In this document: positions 40,186 through 47,897 of the stretch, in pieces
Layout of the letters: the number at the start of each line of letters is the position of its first letter
Position numbering within the stretch: position 1 is the first letter of the stretch
Assembly: GCF_026008495.1 (NCBI RefSeq)
Contig: NZ_BQUN01000200.1
Span: 89,079 to 144,940 of the forward strand
Origin: Streptomyces sp. A012304
GTDB lineage: Bacteria > Actinomycetota > Actinomycetes > Streptomycetales > Streptomycetaceae
Direction: 5' to 3'
DNA length: 55,862 nucleotides
The notes under the pieces: generated by a model
The model's database searches: none
Told to the model about the DNA's origin: nothing
The model's input: the letters and a program-made list of their open reading frames with translations, nothing else
Program-made: the position numbers and the translations under genes

Positions 40186-41832
40186 CTACGGCAGTGTGGT
40201 CCACTTCTGGCTGTTCTGGCCGTTGCAGGTCCACAGGACCAGCGGGGTCCCGTTCGCGGTGCCGGACCCGTTGACGTCGAGGCACAGTCCGGCGTGGGCG
40301 TTGCGGATCGTCCCGTCGGCCTGCTTGGTCCACTTCTGGTTGTTCTGACCGTTGCAGGGCCAGATGATGACCCGGGTGCCGTTGGTGGTGCCCTGGTTGG
40401 TGGCGTCCAGGCACTTGTCGCCGTAGACGCGGATCTCGCCGCCGGCCCAGGTGGTCCAGAGCTGGTTGGCGGCGGTGTGGCAGTCCCAGATCAGCGTCGC
40501 CGCCCCGGCCGCGGTGGAGGCGCGATCCACGTCCAGGCAGCGGCCGGATCCGTTGCCGCGCAGGCGTGCGGTGGTGGCGGCCAGCGGGCTGCCGCCGGTC
40601 ATCTTGAACACGGCGACACCGTGCGCCGGGACGCTCGCCGAGATCTGGCCGGACGTGCTCGACGTGCCGCCGGTCCACAGGTCGGTGAGGGTGAACGACC
40701 CGCCGGTGAGGCCGACTTGCGCGGCCGTGGCGGTGATGGTCGTGGTGCTCCCTCCCCGGTTGAACAGACCCACGGCGACCGAGCCGTCCGACAAGGGCTT
40801 GGCGAACACCTCGGTGGCGCCGTCGTCGCGCACCCTGCGTCCGCCCGCACCCAGCGAGTCCTGGTTGACCGCCAGCAGACGCGGGTTGCGCAGGATCGCG
40901 CTCACGTCGGCGGACATGGTGCGGATGTCGTTGCCGGCCATGAGCGGGGCGCCCAGCAACGCCCACAGGGCGAAGTGGGAGCGGGACTCGGTCAGTGACA
41001 GGCCGGGGCGGCCGACGACGAGCATGTCGGGGTCGTTCCAGTGCCCCGGGCCCGACTGAGCGGCCAGCGGCGCGGTGACGTCCAGAACGTTGCCGACGCC
41101 CATCGGATAGCTGTTGGTGTTGTTGTTCTGCCAGATGTCGAGCAGGTCCTCGGTGGTCCGCCACAGGTCGGCGACCTCGCCCCAGTTGTACTTGTCGCCG
41201 GTGGGGGCGTGGAAGCTGTTGGGATTGATGCTGTAGACGATCGGCCGCCCCGTGGCGCGCAGGGCGTTGCGCATGAGGGTGAACTGTGCGATCTGCTCGT
41301 TGAGGGTGCCGCTGCCGGAGCACCAGTCGTACTTGAGGTAGTCGACGCCCCATGACGCGAACGTGGCGGCGTCCTGGGCCTCGTGGCCCTTGCTTCCGGT
41401 GGAGCCGGGGTAGGTGCCCACTCCCTGTGCGCACGTTTTCTCGTTGGGTGCCTGGTAGATGCCGAACTTCAGGCCCTTGCTGTGGATGTAGTCGCCCAGC
41501 GCCTTCATGCCGCTGGGGAACTTGGTCGGGTTGGCCCGGAGGTTGCCCGCGCTGTCGCGCTGCGGGTCGAACCAGCAGTCGTCGACGACGACGTACTGGT
41601 AGCCGGCGTCCTTCATGCCCGAGGACACCATCGCGTCGGCTGCCTGGCGGACCTGCGCCTCGGTGATCCCGCATCCGAAGCTGTTCCAGCTGTTCCAGCC
41701 CAGGGGCGGGGTGAGCGCGGGGCTGCCGGGCGCGGCCGTGGCGGTCGTGCCGGCGGAGGCGGTGACGCAGGCGGTGAGCGTCAGTGCGGTGGCTGCGAGG
41801 AGACGCAGCAGTCGTGTGTGCAGGGGTGCCAT
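40186..41832 (-). CDS. Exported GH27 alpha-galactosidase with C-terminal ricin-type domain
   Basis: 548 residues from ATG 41832 (GGAAGGA upstream). GH27 barrel about 40-310: PPLGWNSWNSFGC at its start, YVVVDDCWF, nucleophile Asp169 in YLKYDWCS and acid/base Asp269 in HWNDPDML; then a C-terminal beta domain and a ricin-B trefoil (about 420-548; GSGRCLDVDRA, GDKCLDATNQG, AGLCLDVNGSG). Predicted to remove terminal alpha-D-galactose from galactans or arabinogalactans; some GH27 members act on beta-L-arabinopyranose. The signal contains LTAC (Cys22), matching a lipobox, so the enzyme may be lipid-anchored instead of free. Downstream gene of the second CAZyme block, separated from the GH62 gene by its own terminator. 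Confidence 0.9.
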   Translation of the reverse strand: MAPLHTRLLRLLAATALTLTACVTASAGTTATAAPGSPALTPPLGWNSWNSFGCGITEAQVRQAADAMVSSGMKDAGYQYVVVDDCWFDPQRDSAGNLRANPTKFPSGMKALGDYIHSKGLKFGIYQAPNEKTCAQGVGTYPGSTGSKGHEAQDAATFASWGVDYLKYDWCSGSGTLNEQIAQFTLMRNALRATGRPIVYSINPNSFHAPTGDKYNWGEVADLWRTTEDLLDIWQNNNTNSYPMGVGNVLDVTAPLAAQSGPGHWNDPDMLVVGRPGLSLTESRSHFALWALLGAPLMAGNDIRTMSADVSAILRNPRLLAVNQDSLGAGGRRVRDDGATEVFAKPLSDGSVAVGLFNRGGSTTTITATAAQVGLTGGSFTLTDLWTGGTSSTSGQISASVPAHGVAVFKMTGGSPLAATTARLRGNGSGRCLDVDRASTAAGAATLIWDCHTAANQLWTTWAGGEIRVYGDKCLDATNQGTTNGTRVIIWPCNGQNNQKWTKQADGTIRNAHAGLCLDVNGSGTANGTPLVLWTCNGQNSQKWTTLP

Positions 41833-41849
41833 GAGGGGGGTCCTTCCTG

Positions 41850-41878
41850 GCCCGCACCGCGGAAGCCGCGGTGCGGGC
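41850..41878 (-). terminator. Terminator between GH62 and GH27 genes
   Basis: A perfect 13-bp stem, GCCCGCACCGCGG (41850-41862) with its complement at 41866-41878, and a 3-nt loop. It lies just after the GH62 stop (41916) and only 18 bp before the GH27 start, so it may also affect GH27 expression. Confidence 0.7.
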
Positions 41879-41915
41879 GTTGGGAGCATGGTCACGAGCT
41901 CGGGATGACGCGCGG

Positions 41916-43331
41916 TCAGCGCTGCAAGGTGAGCAGGCCCGGCCGGTACGGCAGTTTCAGGTAGTCGGGGCTGTTCGCGCCGGGGTCCCTGCCCTGGTAG
42001 AGGAACTGCAGGTTGCAGGGGTCGATGGTCATGGTCTGGTCGGCGTTGACGCGGATCAGGTCACCGTGGCTGATGTCGTTGGTCCAGGTGGCACCGCTGT
42101 TGGCCTTGCCCGCGAAGGGGCTGCTCTCGGTGCCGGCCTGCTCGGTCCACGGACCGTTCAGGCTGGGGGCGGTGAACGAGCGGAAGTAGCGCCCGCCCGC
42201 GCCCTTTGCCTCGACGATCATGAGGTACTGGTTCTGGCCCTGGACCTTGTAGACCTCCGGGGCCTCGAACAGCTTGTCCTCCGTGTCCTTCATCACCGTC
42301 GTGTACGACGAGCCGAAGCTGCTCGGGAAGTTCCCGAGCGGCATGGTCGACCTGTAGATGCTTCCGAGGTCATCGGCGAAGAACAGGTACATGTTCTGGC
42401 CGTCGGCGATCATGGTCGGGTCGATCGGGCCGCCCACGGGGAGGCTGCCGGTGAACAGCGGCTGCGGGGAGGACCAGCCGTTGGGGTTGGTGGGGTCGCT
42501 GGACGTGCGGTAGACGAAGGGCCAGGCGGTACCCCAGCCGTTCGAAGCCAGCACCCAGATGTTCTTGGTGGAGAGGTAGAACAGTTTGGGCGCCACCGCC
42601 AAGCCCTCGCCCATCCCGGTCTGGGTGGCCGTCGCCATGTCCGACCAGTTCGTGAAGGGACGGAACGCCATGGAGTCCCACGACGATCCGTCAGAGGTGG
42701 TCGCGTAAACCAGGTTCTGGCCGTTGTACTTCACGGTGGTGAAGTCCTTCAGGGCGACCCACCCGTTCGCCGGCTGCGCCAGCGGACCCGTCGAGGTCCA
42801 CCGGTACGTCGACGGAAGAGCACACGTGTTGCCCGTCCCGGACAGGCCGGTCCACTTCTGGTTGTTGGCGCCGGTGCAGTTCCACAGCTGTACGGCCGTG
42901 CCGTTGGCTGTGGCGCCGCCGCTGACGTCCAGGCACAGCCCGGACTCCACGGCGACGACCGTGCCGTCGGAGTTCACCCGCCACTGCTGGTTCGTACCGC
43001 CGTTGCAGGGCCAGATCACCGGCCGGGTCCCGGCCGTGGTGGCGTGGCCCGGGACGTCCAGGCACTTGTTGCCGTAGACGGTCAGCTGGTTGTTGTCCGT
43101 CAGCGTCCACTGCTGGTTGGTCCCGCCGTGGCAGTCCCAGATCTGCAGGTTCGTACCGTCGGTCTGGCTGGCGCCCGGCACATCGAGACACCGGCCGGAG
43201 CCGACACCGCGCAAGGCGCCGGTGCTGGCCGCCTGAGCCGGGCTGGGGTTGACGACGAGCGTCGCCGCCGAAGCGACCAGGACCGAGAGTGCCACGGACA
43301 GGTGCCTGCGACTGAACGTACTTCTGAGCAC
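41916..43331 (-). CDS. Secreted GH62 alpha-L-arabinofuranosidase with N-terminal ricin-type domain
   Basis: 471 residues from GTG 43331, with GAGG five bases upstream. Signal about 1-35 (RSTFSRRHLS, AQAAS); ricin-B trefoil about 37-162 (GSGRCLDVPGA, GNKCLDVPGH, SGLCLDVSGG). GH62 domain about 168-470 opens with CALPSTYRWTSTGPLAQP; catalytic base Asp196 (ALKDFTTV), Asp304 (GPIDPTMI) and acid Glu356 (LFEAPEVY) follow the GH62 layout. GH62 enzymes strip arabinofuranose from arabinoxylan or arabinan. Ricin module order is reversed relative to the other CAZymes here. A GTTCG-N6-CGAAC palindrome lies 85 bp upstream. Confidence 0.92.
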   Translation of the reverse strand: MLRSTFSRRHLSVALSVLVASAATLVVNPSPAQAASTGALRGVGSGRCLDVPGASQTDGTNLQIWDCHGGTNQQWTLTDNNQLTVYGNKCLDVPGHATTAGTRPVIWPCNGGTNQQWRVNSDGTVVAVESGLCLDVSGGATANGTAVQLWNCTGANNQKWTGLSGTGNTCALPSTYRWTSTGPLAQPANGWVALKDFTTVKYNGQNLVYATTSDGSSWDSMAFRPFTNWSDMATATQTGMGEGLAVAPKLFYLSTKNIWVLASNGWGTAWPFVYRTSSDPTNPNGWSSPQPLFTGSLPVGGPIDPTMIADGQNMYLFFADDLGSIYRSTMPLGNFPSSFGSSYTTVMKDTEDKLFEAPEVYKVQGQNQYLMIVEAKGAGGRYFRSFTAPSLNGPWTEQAGTESSPFAGKANSGATWTNDISHGDLIRVNADQTMTIDPCNLQFLYQGRDPGANSPDYLKLPYRPGLLTLQR

Positions 43332-43357
43332 GTAGACCTCATTCTTTGCGGGAGCGG

Positions 43358-43389
43358 GTCCGGACGGCCCGCTGACGGGCCGTCCGGAC
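43358..43389 (-). terminator. Terminator after the GH127-like gene
   Basis: A 14-bp perfect stem, GTCCGGACGGCCCG (43358-43371) paired with 43376-43389, loop CTGA. It is 107 bp beyond the GH127-like stop and 27 bp upstream of the GH62 start, so it could alternatively lie in the GH62 leader, depending on that transcript's start. Confidence 0.55.
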
Positions 43390-43415
43390 GGATGGGGCTG
43401 CGACCAGGGGGAGAT

Positions 43416-43431
43416 GTTCGGAATGCCGAAC
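43416..43431. promoter_or_regulatory. Candidate operator GTTCG-N6-CGAAC (site 2)
   Basis: Perfect palindrome GTTCGGAATGCCGAAC, 85 bp upstream of the GH62 start; same spacing as the sites at 19601 and 47646. Confidence 0.55.
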
Positions 43432-43495
43432 CATGGTCGGGGGAGTGAGCGGACGATGAGGACGGGATCGATGGAGATCTGGTTCCGCGGCGGAC

Positions 43496-45802
43496 TCAGT
43501 TCCGCACGATGCGCCACCGGTTGTCGGCGGTGCCGTCGTCCGCGTCCTGGATGGCGAACGCGCCGACAGCGGTGGAGTTGTTGGCGATGGCCAGCAGCTT
43601 CCCGCTGTTGACGTTGCGGATCTTGAAGGTCCCGTCTCCCTGGTCGAGCAGCGTCCACCGGTGGTCGGCGGTGCCGTTGTCCGACCACTGCAGCACCGTC
43701 GCGCCGTCCGCGGTGGACATGTTCAGGACGCCGAGCACCTTGCCGCTGTGGGCGTTGCGGAAGCGGACCGCGCTTCCGTCGGTGATCATGTACCAGTCGT
43801 GGTCGGCGGTGCCGTTGTCCGACCACTGCAGAGCGCGGCCACCGTCGGCCGTGGACATGTTCTGGATGCCCAGCAGCAGACCACTGGCCACGTTGACCAG
43901 ACGGACGCTGCCGGTGGTGTTCCAGTACACCGTGTAGTTGTGACCGTGCGCGTCGTGGAACGGGCCGAGGTTGACGGTGGAGCCGTTGGCGGTGGCGGTG
44001 AAGGCGAGCGACGTGCTGCTGGCCCGTGTGATCGAGGACGTGTTCAGCGTCGGGAGGGAGCTGAGCGTGGAGTCGCCGTAGTTGCCGGACAGGACGACCG
44101 GGCCGTAGGTGATGGCGGCGATGTTCGCGTTGTCGTTGGCCGCTCGCATCACGACCCGCATGGGCAGGCGGACGGTGACCGTGTCGCCGGAGGTCCAGGA
44201 GCGGGTCAGGGTGGCGTAGCTGCCGGGGGTGGTGGTGATGTTCTGCGCGACGCCATTGACGCTGATGGTGGCCCCGGTGGTCCAGCCCGGGATGCGGACG
44301 CGCATCGCCCAGGTGCCGCTGACGTTGCCGGTGACCTGCAGGGTCGTGGTGTCGCTGACGGGGTATGTCGTGGTCTGGGTAACGGTGATTCCGCGCTCGG
44401 ACCAGTTGAGCACCGAGGGCACGAACATGTTCACGATCAGCGTGTCGTCACTGCGGAAGTAGATGGAGTCCATCAGCCTGGTGTGCATCTCCAGGCCCGT
44501 GCCCTGGCAGCACCAGAAGGTGCCGTAGTCGGTGCTCCAGGTGCCACCGCCCCAGGCCGGGCCCACACCGCGTCGGCCGCCCGGGTTGAGCGGGGTGAAG
44601 TAGGTGACGTGGCCGTGGTCGTCGGCCGGGTTCTGCTGGCCGATCATCTGGTTCAGCCATGCCCGCTCGTAGTAGTCGAACAGCGCGACTCGGTTCGGGT
44701 CCAGGGCGAACAGTTCCCGGGTGAGGATGAGCATGTTGAAGGTGTTGCAGCTCTCGCACGTGTCCTTGTTCAGGAAGCCGGCGATGGCGTTCGGGGCGCG
44801 GAAATGCTCCGCCTGGCTGTTGCCGCCGATGGCATAAGTGTGCGAGTTGACGGTGATGTTCCAGGCGTTGGTGGCGATGTCCCGGTAGCGGGTGGTGCCG
44901 GTGGCCTTGTACTCGCGGGCGGCCCCGATCCACTTGGGTACCTGGGTGTTGGCGTGCAGTCCGTTGAGCTGGTCCTGGCCGGCCGCCAGAGGGTCGAACA
45001 CCGCGGCGTGGTCGAAGCGTTGGGCGACGGTGAGCCACCGTGCGTCGTTGGTCTGCATGTAGAGATCGGTCAGCACGGTGTTCATGCCGCCGAACTCGGT
45101 CTGCAGCATGGCCTGCATCTGCTGGCTGCTCAGTCTGCCGGTGCGCCAGTCGACCCATCCGGCCAGGGCGAGCAGCACGTCCCGGGCCTGCGTGCTGCCG
45201 ATGTGGCGCCATACGTCCAGCAGGCCGGCGAGGGTCTTGTGGATGGTGTAGTACGGCACGTTGCCGTTGCTCAGGGTCCGCTGCTCGAGGGCGGTGAAGT
45301 CGGACTCGGGGTAGCCGGAGAGGTATCCGGCGTTGAATCCGGCGGCGCTGTTGTTGGTCTGGCATTTGGCCAACTCGGCAACCATGTAGGTCGCCTTGTC
45401 CCGGCAGGTGGTGTCCCCGGTCACGGCGTACAGCTGGGCCCATGCCGTGAGGAAGTGCCCTTGGACGTGGGTGCGGAAGGGGAACGTCGGCGCGTCCCAG
45501 CCGCCGGTGGCAGCCGCGCCGTTGGTGGACAGCCGGTGGTTCGCGCGGAAGTTGTACAGCAGCCGGTCGACGTCGACGAACCGGAGGTAGTTCCGCGTAC
45601 GGTTCTGGTTGTCCAGCCACCGGCTCGCGGTGAGCCGGACCTGGTCGAGTTCGAAGGGGCGCGCGGAGACGCCGATGTCGACCCTTGCGGGAGGGACGGC
45701 CGAGCGTGCGGGAGATGCGCCGATGAAGGCTCCGGTGGCAGAAGCGGCGGCGGTGGCCCCGGCTACTTGCAGGAGGCGCCGTCTGCTGACGGAAGAGGGC
45801 AT
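43496..45802 (-). CDS. Secreted GH127-like (DUF1680) beta-L-arabinofuranosidase with ricin-type domain
   Basis: 768 residues. ATG 45802 with AAAGG upstream starts a Tat-like signal (SVSRRRLLQVAG, cleavage about residue 35). The (alpha/alpha)6 barrel has the Zn-cysteine site of GH127: KDTCESCNTFN with Glu350 and Cys352, and FWCCQGTGLE with Cys431 and Cys432; from memory HypBA1 uses Glu338, Cys340, Cys417 (nucleophile) and Cys418. RTHVQGHFLTAWAQ and YYTIHKTLAGLLDVWRHIG are further DUF1680 landmarks. Residues about 640-768 form a ricin-like trefoil with QWSDNGTADH repeats. Such enzymes release beta-L-arabinofuranose, for example from extensin-type hydroxyproline arabinosides. Neighbouring GH families (GH142, GH146) share the fold, so the exact family is open. 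Confidence 0.87.
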   Translation of the reverse strand: MPSSVSRRRLLQVAGATAAASATGAFIGASPARSAVPPARVDIGVSARPFELDQVRLTASRWLDNQNRTRNYLRFVDVDRLLYNFRANHRLSTNGAAATGGWDAPTFPFRTHVQGHFLTAWAQLYAVTGDTTCRDKATYMVAELAKCQTNNSAAGFNAGYLSGYPESDFTALEQRTLSNGNVPYYTIHKTLAGLLDVWRHIGSTQARDVLLALAGWVDWRTGRLSSQQMQAMLQTEFGGMNTVLTDLYMQTNDARWLTVAQRFDHAAVFDPLAAGQDQLNGLHANTQVPKWIGAAREYKATGTTRYRDIATNAWNITVNSHTYAIGGNSQAEHFRAPNAIAGFLNKDTCESCNTFNMLILTRELFALDPNRVALFDYYERAWLNQMIGQQNPADDHGHVTYFTPLNPGGRRGVGPAWGGGTWSTDYGTFWCCQGTGLEMHTRLMDSIYFRSDDTLIVNMFVPSVLNWSERGITVTQTTTYPVSDTTTLQVTGNVSGTWAMRVRIPGWTTGATISVNGVAQNITTTPGSYATLTRSWTSGDTVTVRLPMRVVMRAANDNANIAAITYGPVVLSGNYGDSTLSSLPTLNTSSITRASSTSLAFTATANGSTVNLGPFHDAHGHNYTVYWNTTGSVRLVNVASGLLLGIQNMSTADGGRALQWSDNGTADHDWYMITDGSAVRFRNAHSGKVLGVLNMSTADGATVLQWSDNGTADHRWTLLDQGDGTFKIRNVNSGKLLAIANNSTAVGAFAIQDADDGTADNRWRIVRN

Positions 45803-45867
45803 GGTGCACCTTTCGTTGAGGAGAGAGTGACGGCTCGGTCGTTGGTCGGTGCAGATCTCCTGCGGTC

Positions 45868-45926
45868 GGCTGCAGCACGTCGCGGACTTGTCTGCTGCCG
45901 AAGTGGCGCCATACGTCGAGCGCGGC
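45868..45926 (-). pseudogene. Relic of a second GH127-like gene
   Basis: On the minus strand this stretch encodes ALDVWRHFGSRQVRDVL, nearly the same as LLDVWRHIGSTQARDVL at residues 194-210 of the intact gene (DNA about 45170-45225), with about 85 percent identical bases by eye. It lies just upstream of the intact gene's start, without flanking similarity. It looks like what is left of a tandem duplicate. Confidence 0.6.
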
Positions 45927-46003
45927 GACGACACCGCAGCCCAGCTGAGCAAGGAGGCCTGGGGGTCATGGGAGTCTCGGTCCCATCGGCCCTCTCCAGC
46001 GAT

Positions 46004-46014
46004 ACATAGGATGG
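46004..46014. promoter_or_regulatory. Candidate operator ACAT-N3-ATGG (imperfect site 4)
   Basis: ACATAGGATGG; on the other strand CCATCCTATGT followed by ATCG, close to site 3 (ACATCCTATGT). One mismatch to the palindrome. 202 bp upstream of the GH127-like start. Confidence 0.35.
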
Positions 46015-46112
46015 ATTAACGGATATGAACGTTGCCCGTGTCTAGCCTTGGGACACGGAATACTTGGCTACTGGCGGATGAGTGGCCGATTAGCGCCATG
46101 ACGGCCAGTCAA

Positions 46113-46123
46113 ACATTGGATGT
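46113..46123. promoter_or_regulatory. Candidate operator ACAT-N3-ATGT (site 5)
   Basis: Perfect palindrome ACATTGGATGT followed by GTGA, 311 bp upstream of the GH127-like start. Confidence 0.45.
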
Positions 46124-46224
46124 GTGATCGTCGTTGGTCGTCCTGTGGCCGCGCGCAGCGAGTCAGGGCCGCGCCGCCGCGGGTCGCCAGCCACGGCGGC
46201 ACGGCAGGGGGTGGGGCGGACAGG

Positions 46225-47583
46225 TCAGGCCCAGGGGCTGACCACCGTGAAGGAGCTGTCGGCTCGGAAGGTGTCGGTGTTCTGGTAGGGGTCCACCTGC
46301 AGCGCGTAGTTGTAGTGACGCAGGTAGCGGCCGGGGTAGTTGTACGACTCGAGGCTGACGGAGCCGGATGTGCTGCCGGGGCGGGCGCAGTAGGTGGCGT
46401 CCTTGTTGAAGGTGTCGGTGCCGTTGCTGCTGTCGAAGCGGATCCGGTAGTCCCAGTGGCGGAGGTAGCGGCCGGAGGAGTCGCGGAAGGAGTAGCAGTT
46501 GGCGTCGGCGAGACCGGGCACGACGGTGAAGGTCGCGCTCTGCTTGACGGCGGTGGTGCTGGAGGTGCTCACCGGGTCGATGTAGCCGCGGCTGTCGGAG
46601 CGCACCACGGCGTATCGGCCGGGGAAGTTGACCGACTGCAGTGACCTGGTGGTGTTGGTGGGCAGGGTGACACCCCCGGGGACCGTCTCCTTCAGCACGG
46701 TGAGGTGACGCGCGAAGCCGGTGAGCCCGGGCAGCTCGGTGGGGGTGGTCCAGGTGGCGAAGTCGTCGTAGCTGTCGCTGTACCAGTACTTCCCGGCGCG
46801 GTAGCCGTCGTAGTAGATGCGCCAGCCGCCGTTGTCGAGCTGGACCAGGGCCGGGCCCTCGACCCAGTCACCGAATCCGGCCCAGTTGCCCGTCTTCAGC
46901 ATGGTGTACGGGCCGGTGAGGCTGGAGGCGGTGGCGTACTCGATGTACTTCGTCGTCTCGTTCTTGGTGAACGCGTGGTACGTGGAGCCGACCTTGACGA
47001 TGAAGGTGTCGATGTAGTTCGGGCCGATGCCGGACAGCTGGGTGGGCGTCGACCAGGTGGTCAGCGCGGAGTTGGTCGCGGTGATCTTGTAGGCGGTGAA
47101 GTGGGTGGCGGTGCTCGCCGTTGTCAGCGACACGATGATGTTGACGCTGCCGTCGCTGTCGATGAACCACTCCGGCGCCCAGGTGCGGGTCAGTCCGCTG
47201 ATCGGGATCGTGTAGTTGTACAGGAACGTCCAGTTCACCCGGTCGGTGCTCCGGGCGAAGCCGATCGTGTTCCCGGTCCAGTTGGTGGTGTAAGTGATGT
47301 AGTAGAAGCCGTCCGTGTGCTTGAAGACGCTGGGGTCGCGAATCAACCCGGAGGGCGGGGTGTACGCCGGGCCTTTGCGGAGGGTGAAGCCGGTTGCGTC
47401 CGGCGAGTCGTACACGTACATGTTCGACTCGCTGGAATTGGTGAACGCGGTCATCGTGTACCGCGTGGCCTGCCCGGGCGGCGGGGCGGCGGCGGAGGCC
47501 GTGCCCTGAAGGGCGGGCACGCCCAGCAGGACCAGCATCAGCGGGCCTAGCAGGGCGAGCAGGGTTCTGACGGTTCTGTTCAA
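46225..47583 (-). CDS. Secreted GH43-family enzyme with CBM42 (AbfB) domain
   Basis: 452 residues from TTG 47583, preceded by GGAGGA; no ATG or GTG precedes the signal peptide (LLALLGPLMLVLLGV, cleavage about residue 31). GH43 acids Asp83 (LIRDPSVF), Asp192 (YIDTFIV) and Glu242 (WVEGPALV), with TWAPEWFIDSDG between them, the same layout as the enzyme at 19863. Residues about 308-452 are an AbfB trefoil (NFPGRYAVVRSD, SGRYLRHWDYRIRFD, YPGRYLRHYNYALQVD) very close to that of the gene at 21564. Likely removes arabinofuranose (or galactose in some subfamilies) from branched glycans. GTTCG-N6-CGAAC lies 63 bp upstream. Confidence 0.85.
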   Translation of the reverse strand: MNRTVRTLLALLGPLMLVLLGVPALQGTASAAAPPPGQATRYTMTAFTNSSESNMYVYDSPDATGFTLRKGPAYTPPSGLIRDPSVFKHTDGFYYITYTTNWTGNTIGFARSTDRVNWTFLYNYTIPISGLTRTWAPEWFIDSDGSVNIIVSLTTASTATHFTAYKITATNSALTTWSTPTQLSGIGPNYIDTFIVKVGSTYHAFTKNETTKYIEYATASSLTGPYTMLKTGNWAGFGDWVEGPALVQLDNGGWRIYYDGYRAGKYWYSDSYDDFATWTTPTELPGLTGFARHLTVLKETVPGGVTLPTNTTRSLQSVNFPGRYAVVRSDSRGYIDPVSTSSTTAVKQSATFTVVPGLADANCYSFRDSSGRYLRHWDYRIRFDSSNGTDTFNKDATYCARPGSTSGSVSLESYNYPGRYLRHYNYALQVDPYQNTDTFRADSSFTVVSPWA

Positions 47584-47643
47584 CTCTTCCTCCGGAGGCC
47601 GGCCCGTCCGCTTGACTGATTACGCCGTCGCGAGGGGCCCTAA

Positions 47644-47663
47644 TTGTTCGACATTGCGAACAA
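47644..47663. promoter_or_regulatory. Candidate operator GTTCG-N6-CGAAC with extended arms (site 3)
   Basis: Perfect 7-bp arms TTGTTCG (47644-47650) and CGAACAA (47657-47663), spacer ACATTG. Located 61-80 bp upstream of the GH43 start, where it would overlap a promoter. Confidence 0.6.
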
Positions 47664-47897
47664 TGTGCGGTGGTTCGAGCAGAAGATAAGTTTGAGTCGT
47701 GGCCCCGTCAATGTTTCCCACGAGTTTCGTTCCTGCGCGGTTCATCCGCCGGGATGGCGGAAAAGGCGCGCTGCCGCATGGGTTGACTTCCGTACGGGGG
47801 TGCCCTTTGCGTTCGGGCGGCCATTCCGTAGGACCTGCGTCCGGCAGTCGGACATGCGCGTGCGAGTGCGATCCGGCCACCGTAAGGAACCCCCGTG

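Larger units (their letters stand above)
45803..46224. promoter_or_regulatory. Upstream region of the GH127-like gene
   Basis: 422 bp holding the GH127-like relic (45868-45926), an imperfect ACAT-N3-ATGG site (46004-46014) and a perfect ACAT-N3-ATGT site (46113-46123). No gene seen. Confidence 0.5.

Noticed and set aside
27580..41832. Specialised-metabolite gene cluster (lone trpC, ABC exporter, regulators)
   Set aside because: No synthetase, synthase or tailoring enzyme genes occur in the interval; the genes are in separate units with terminators between them.
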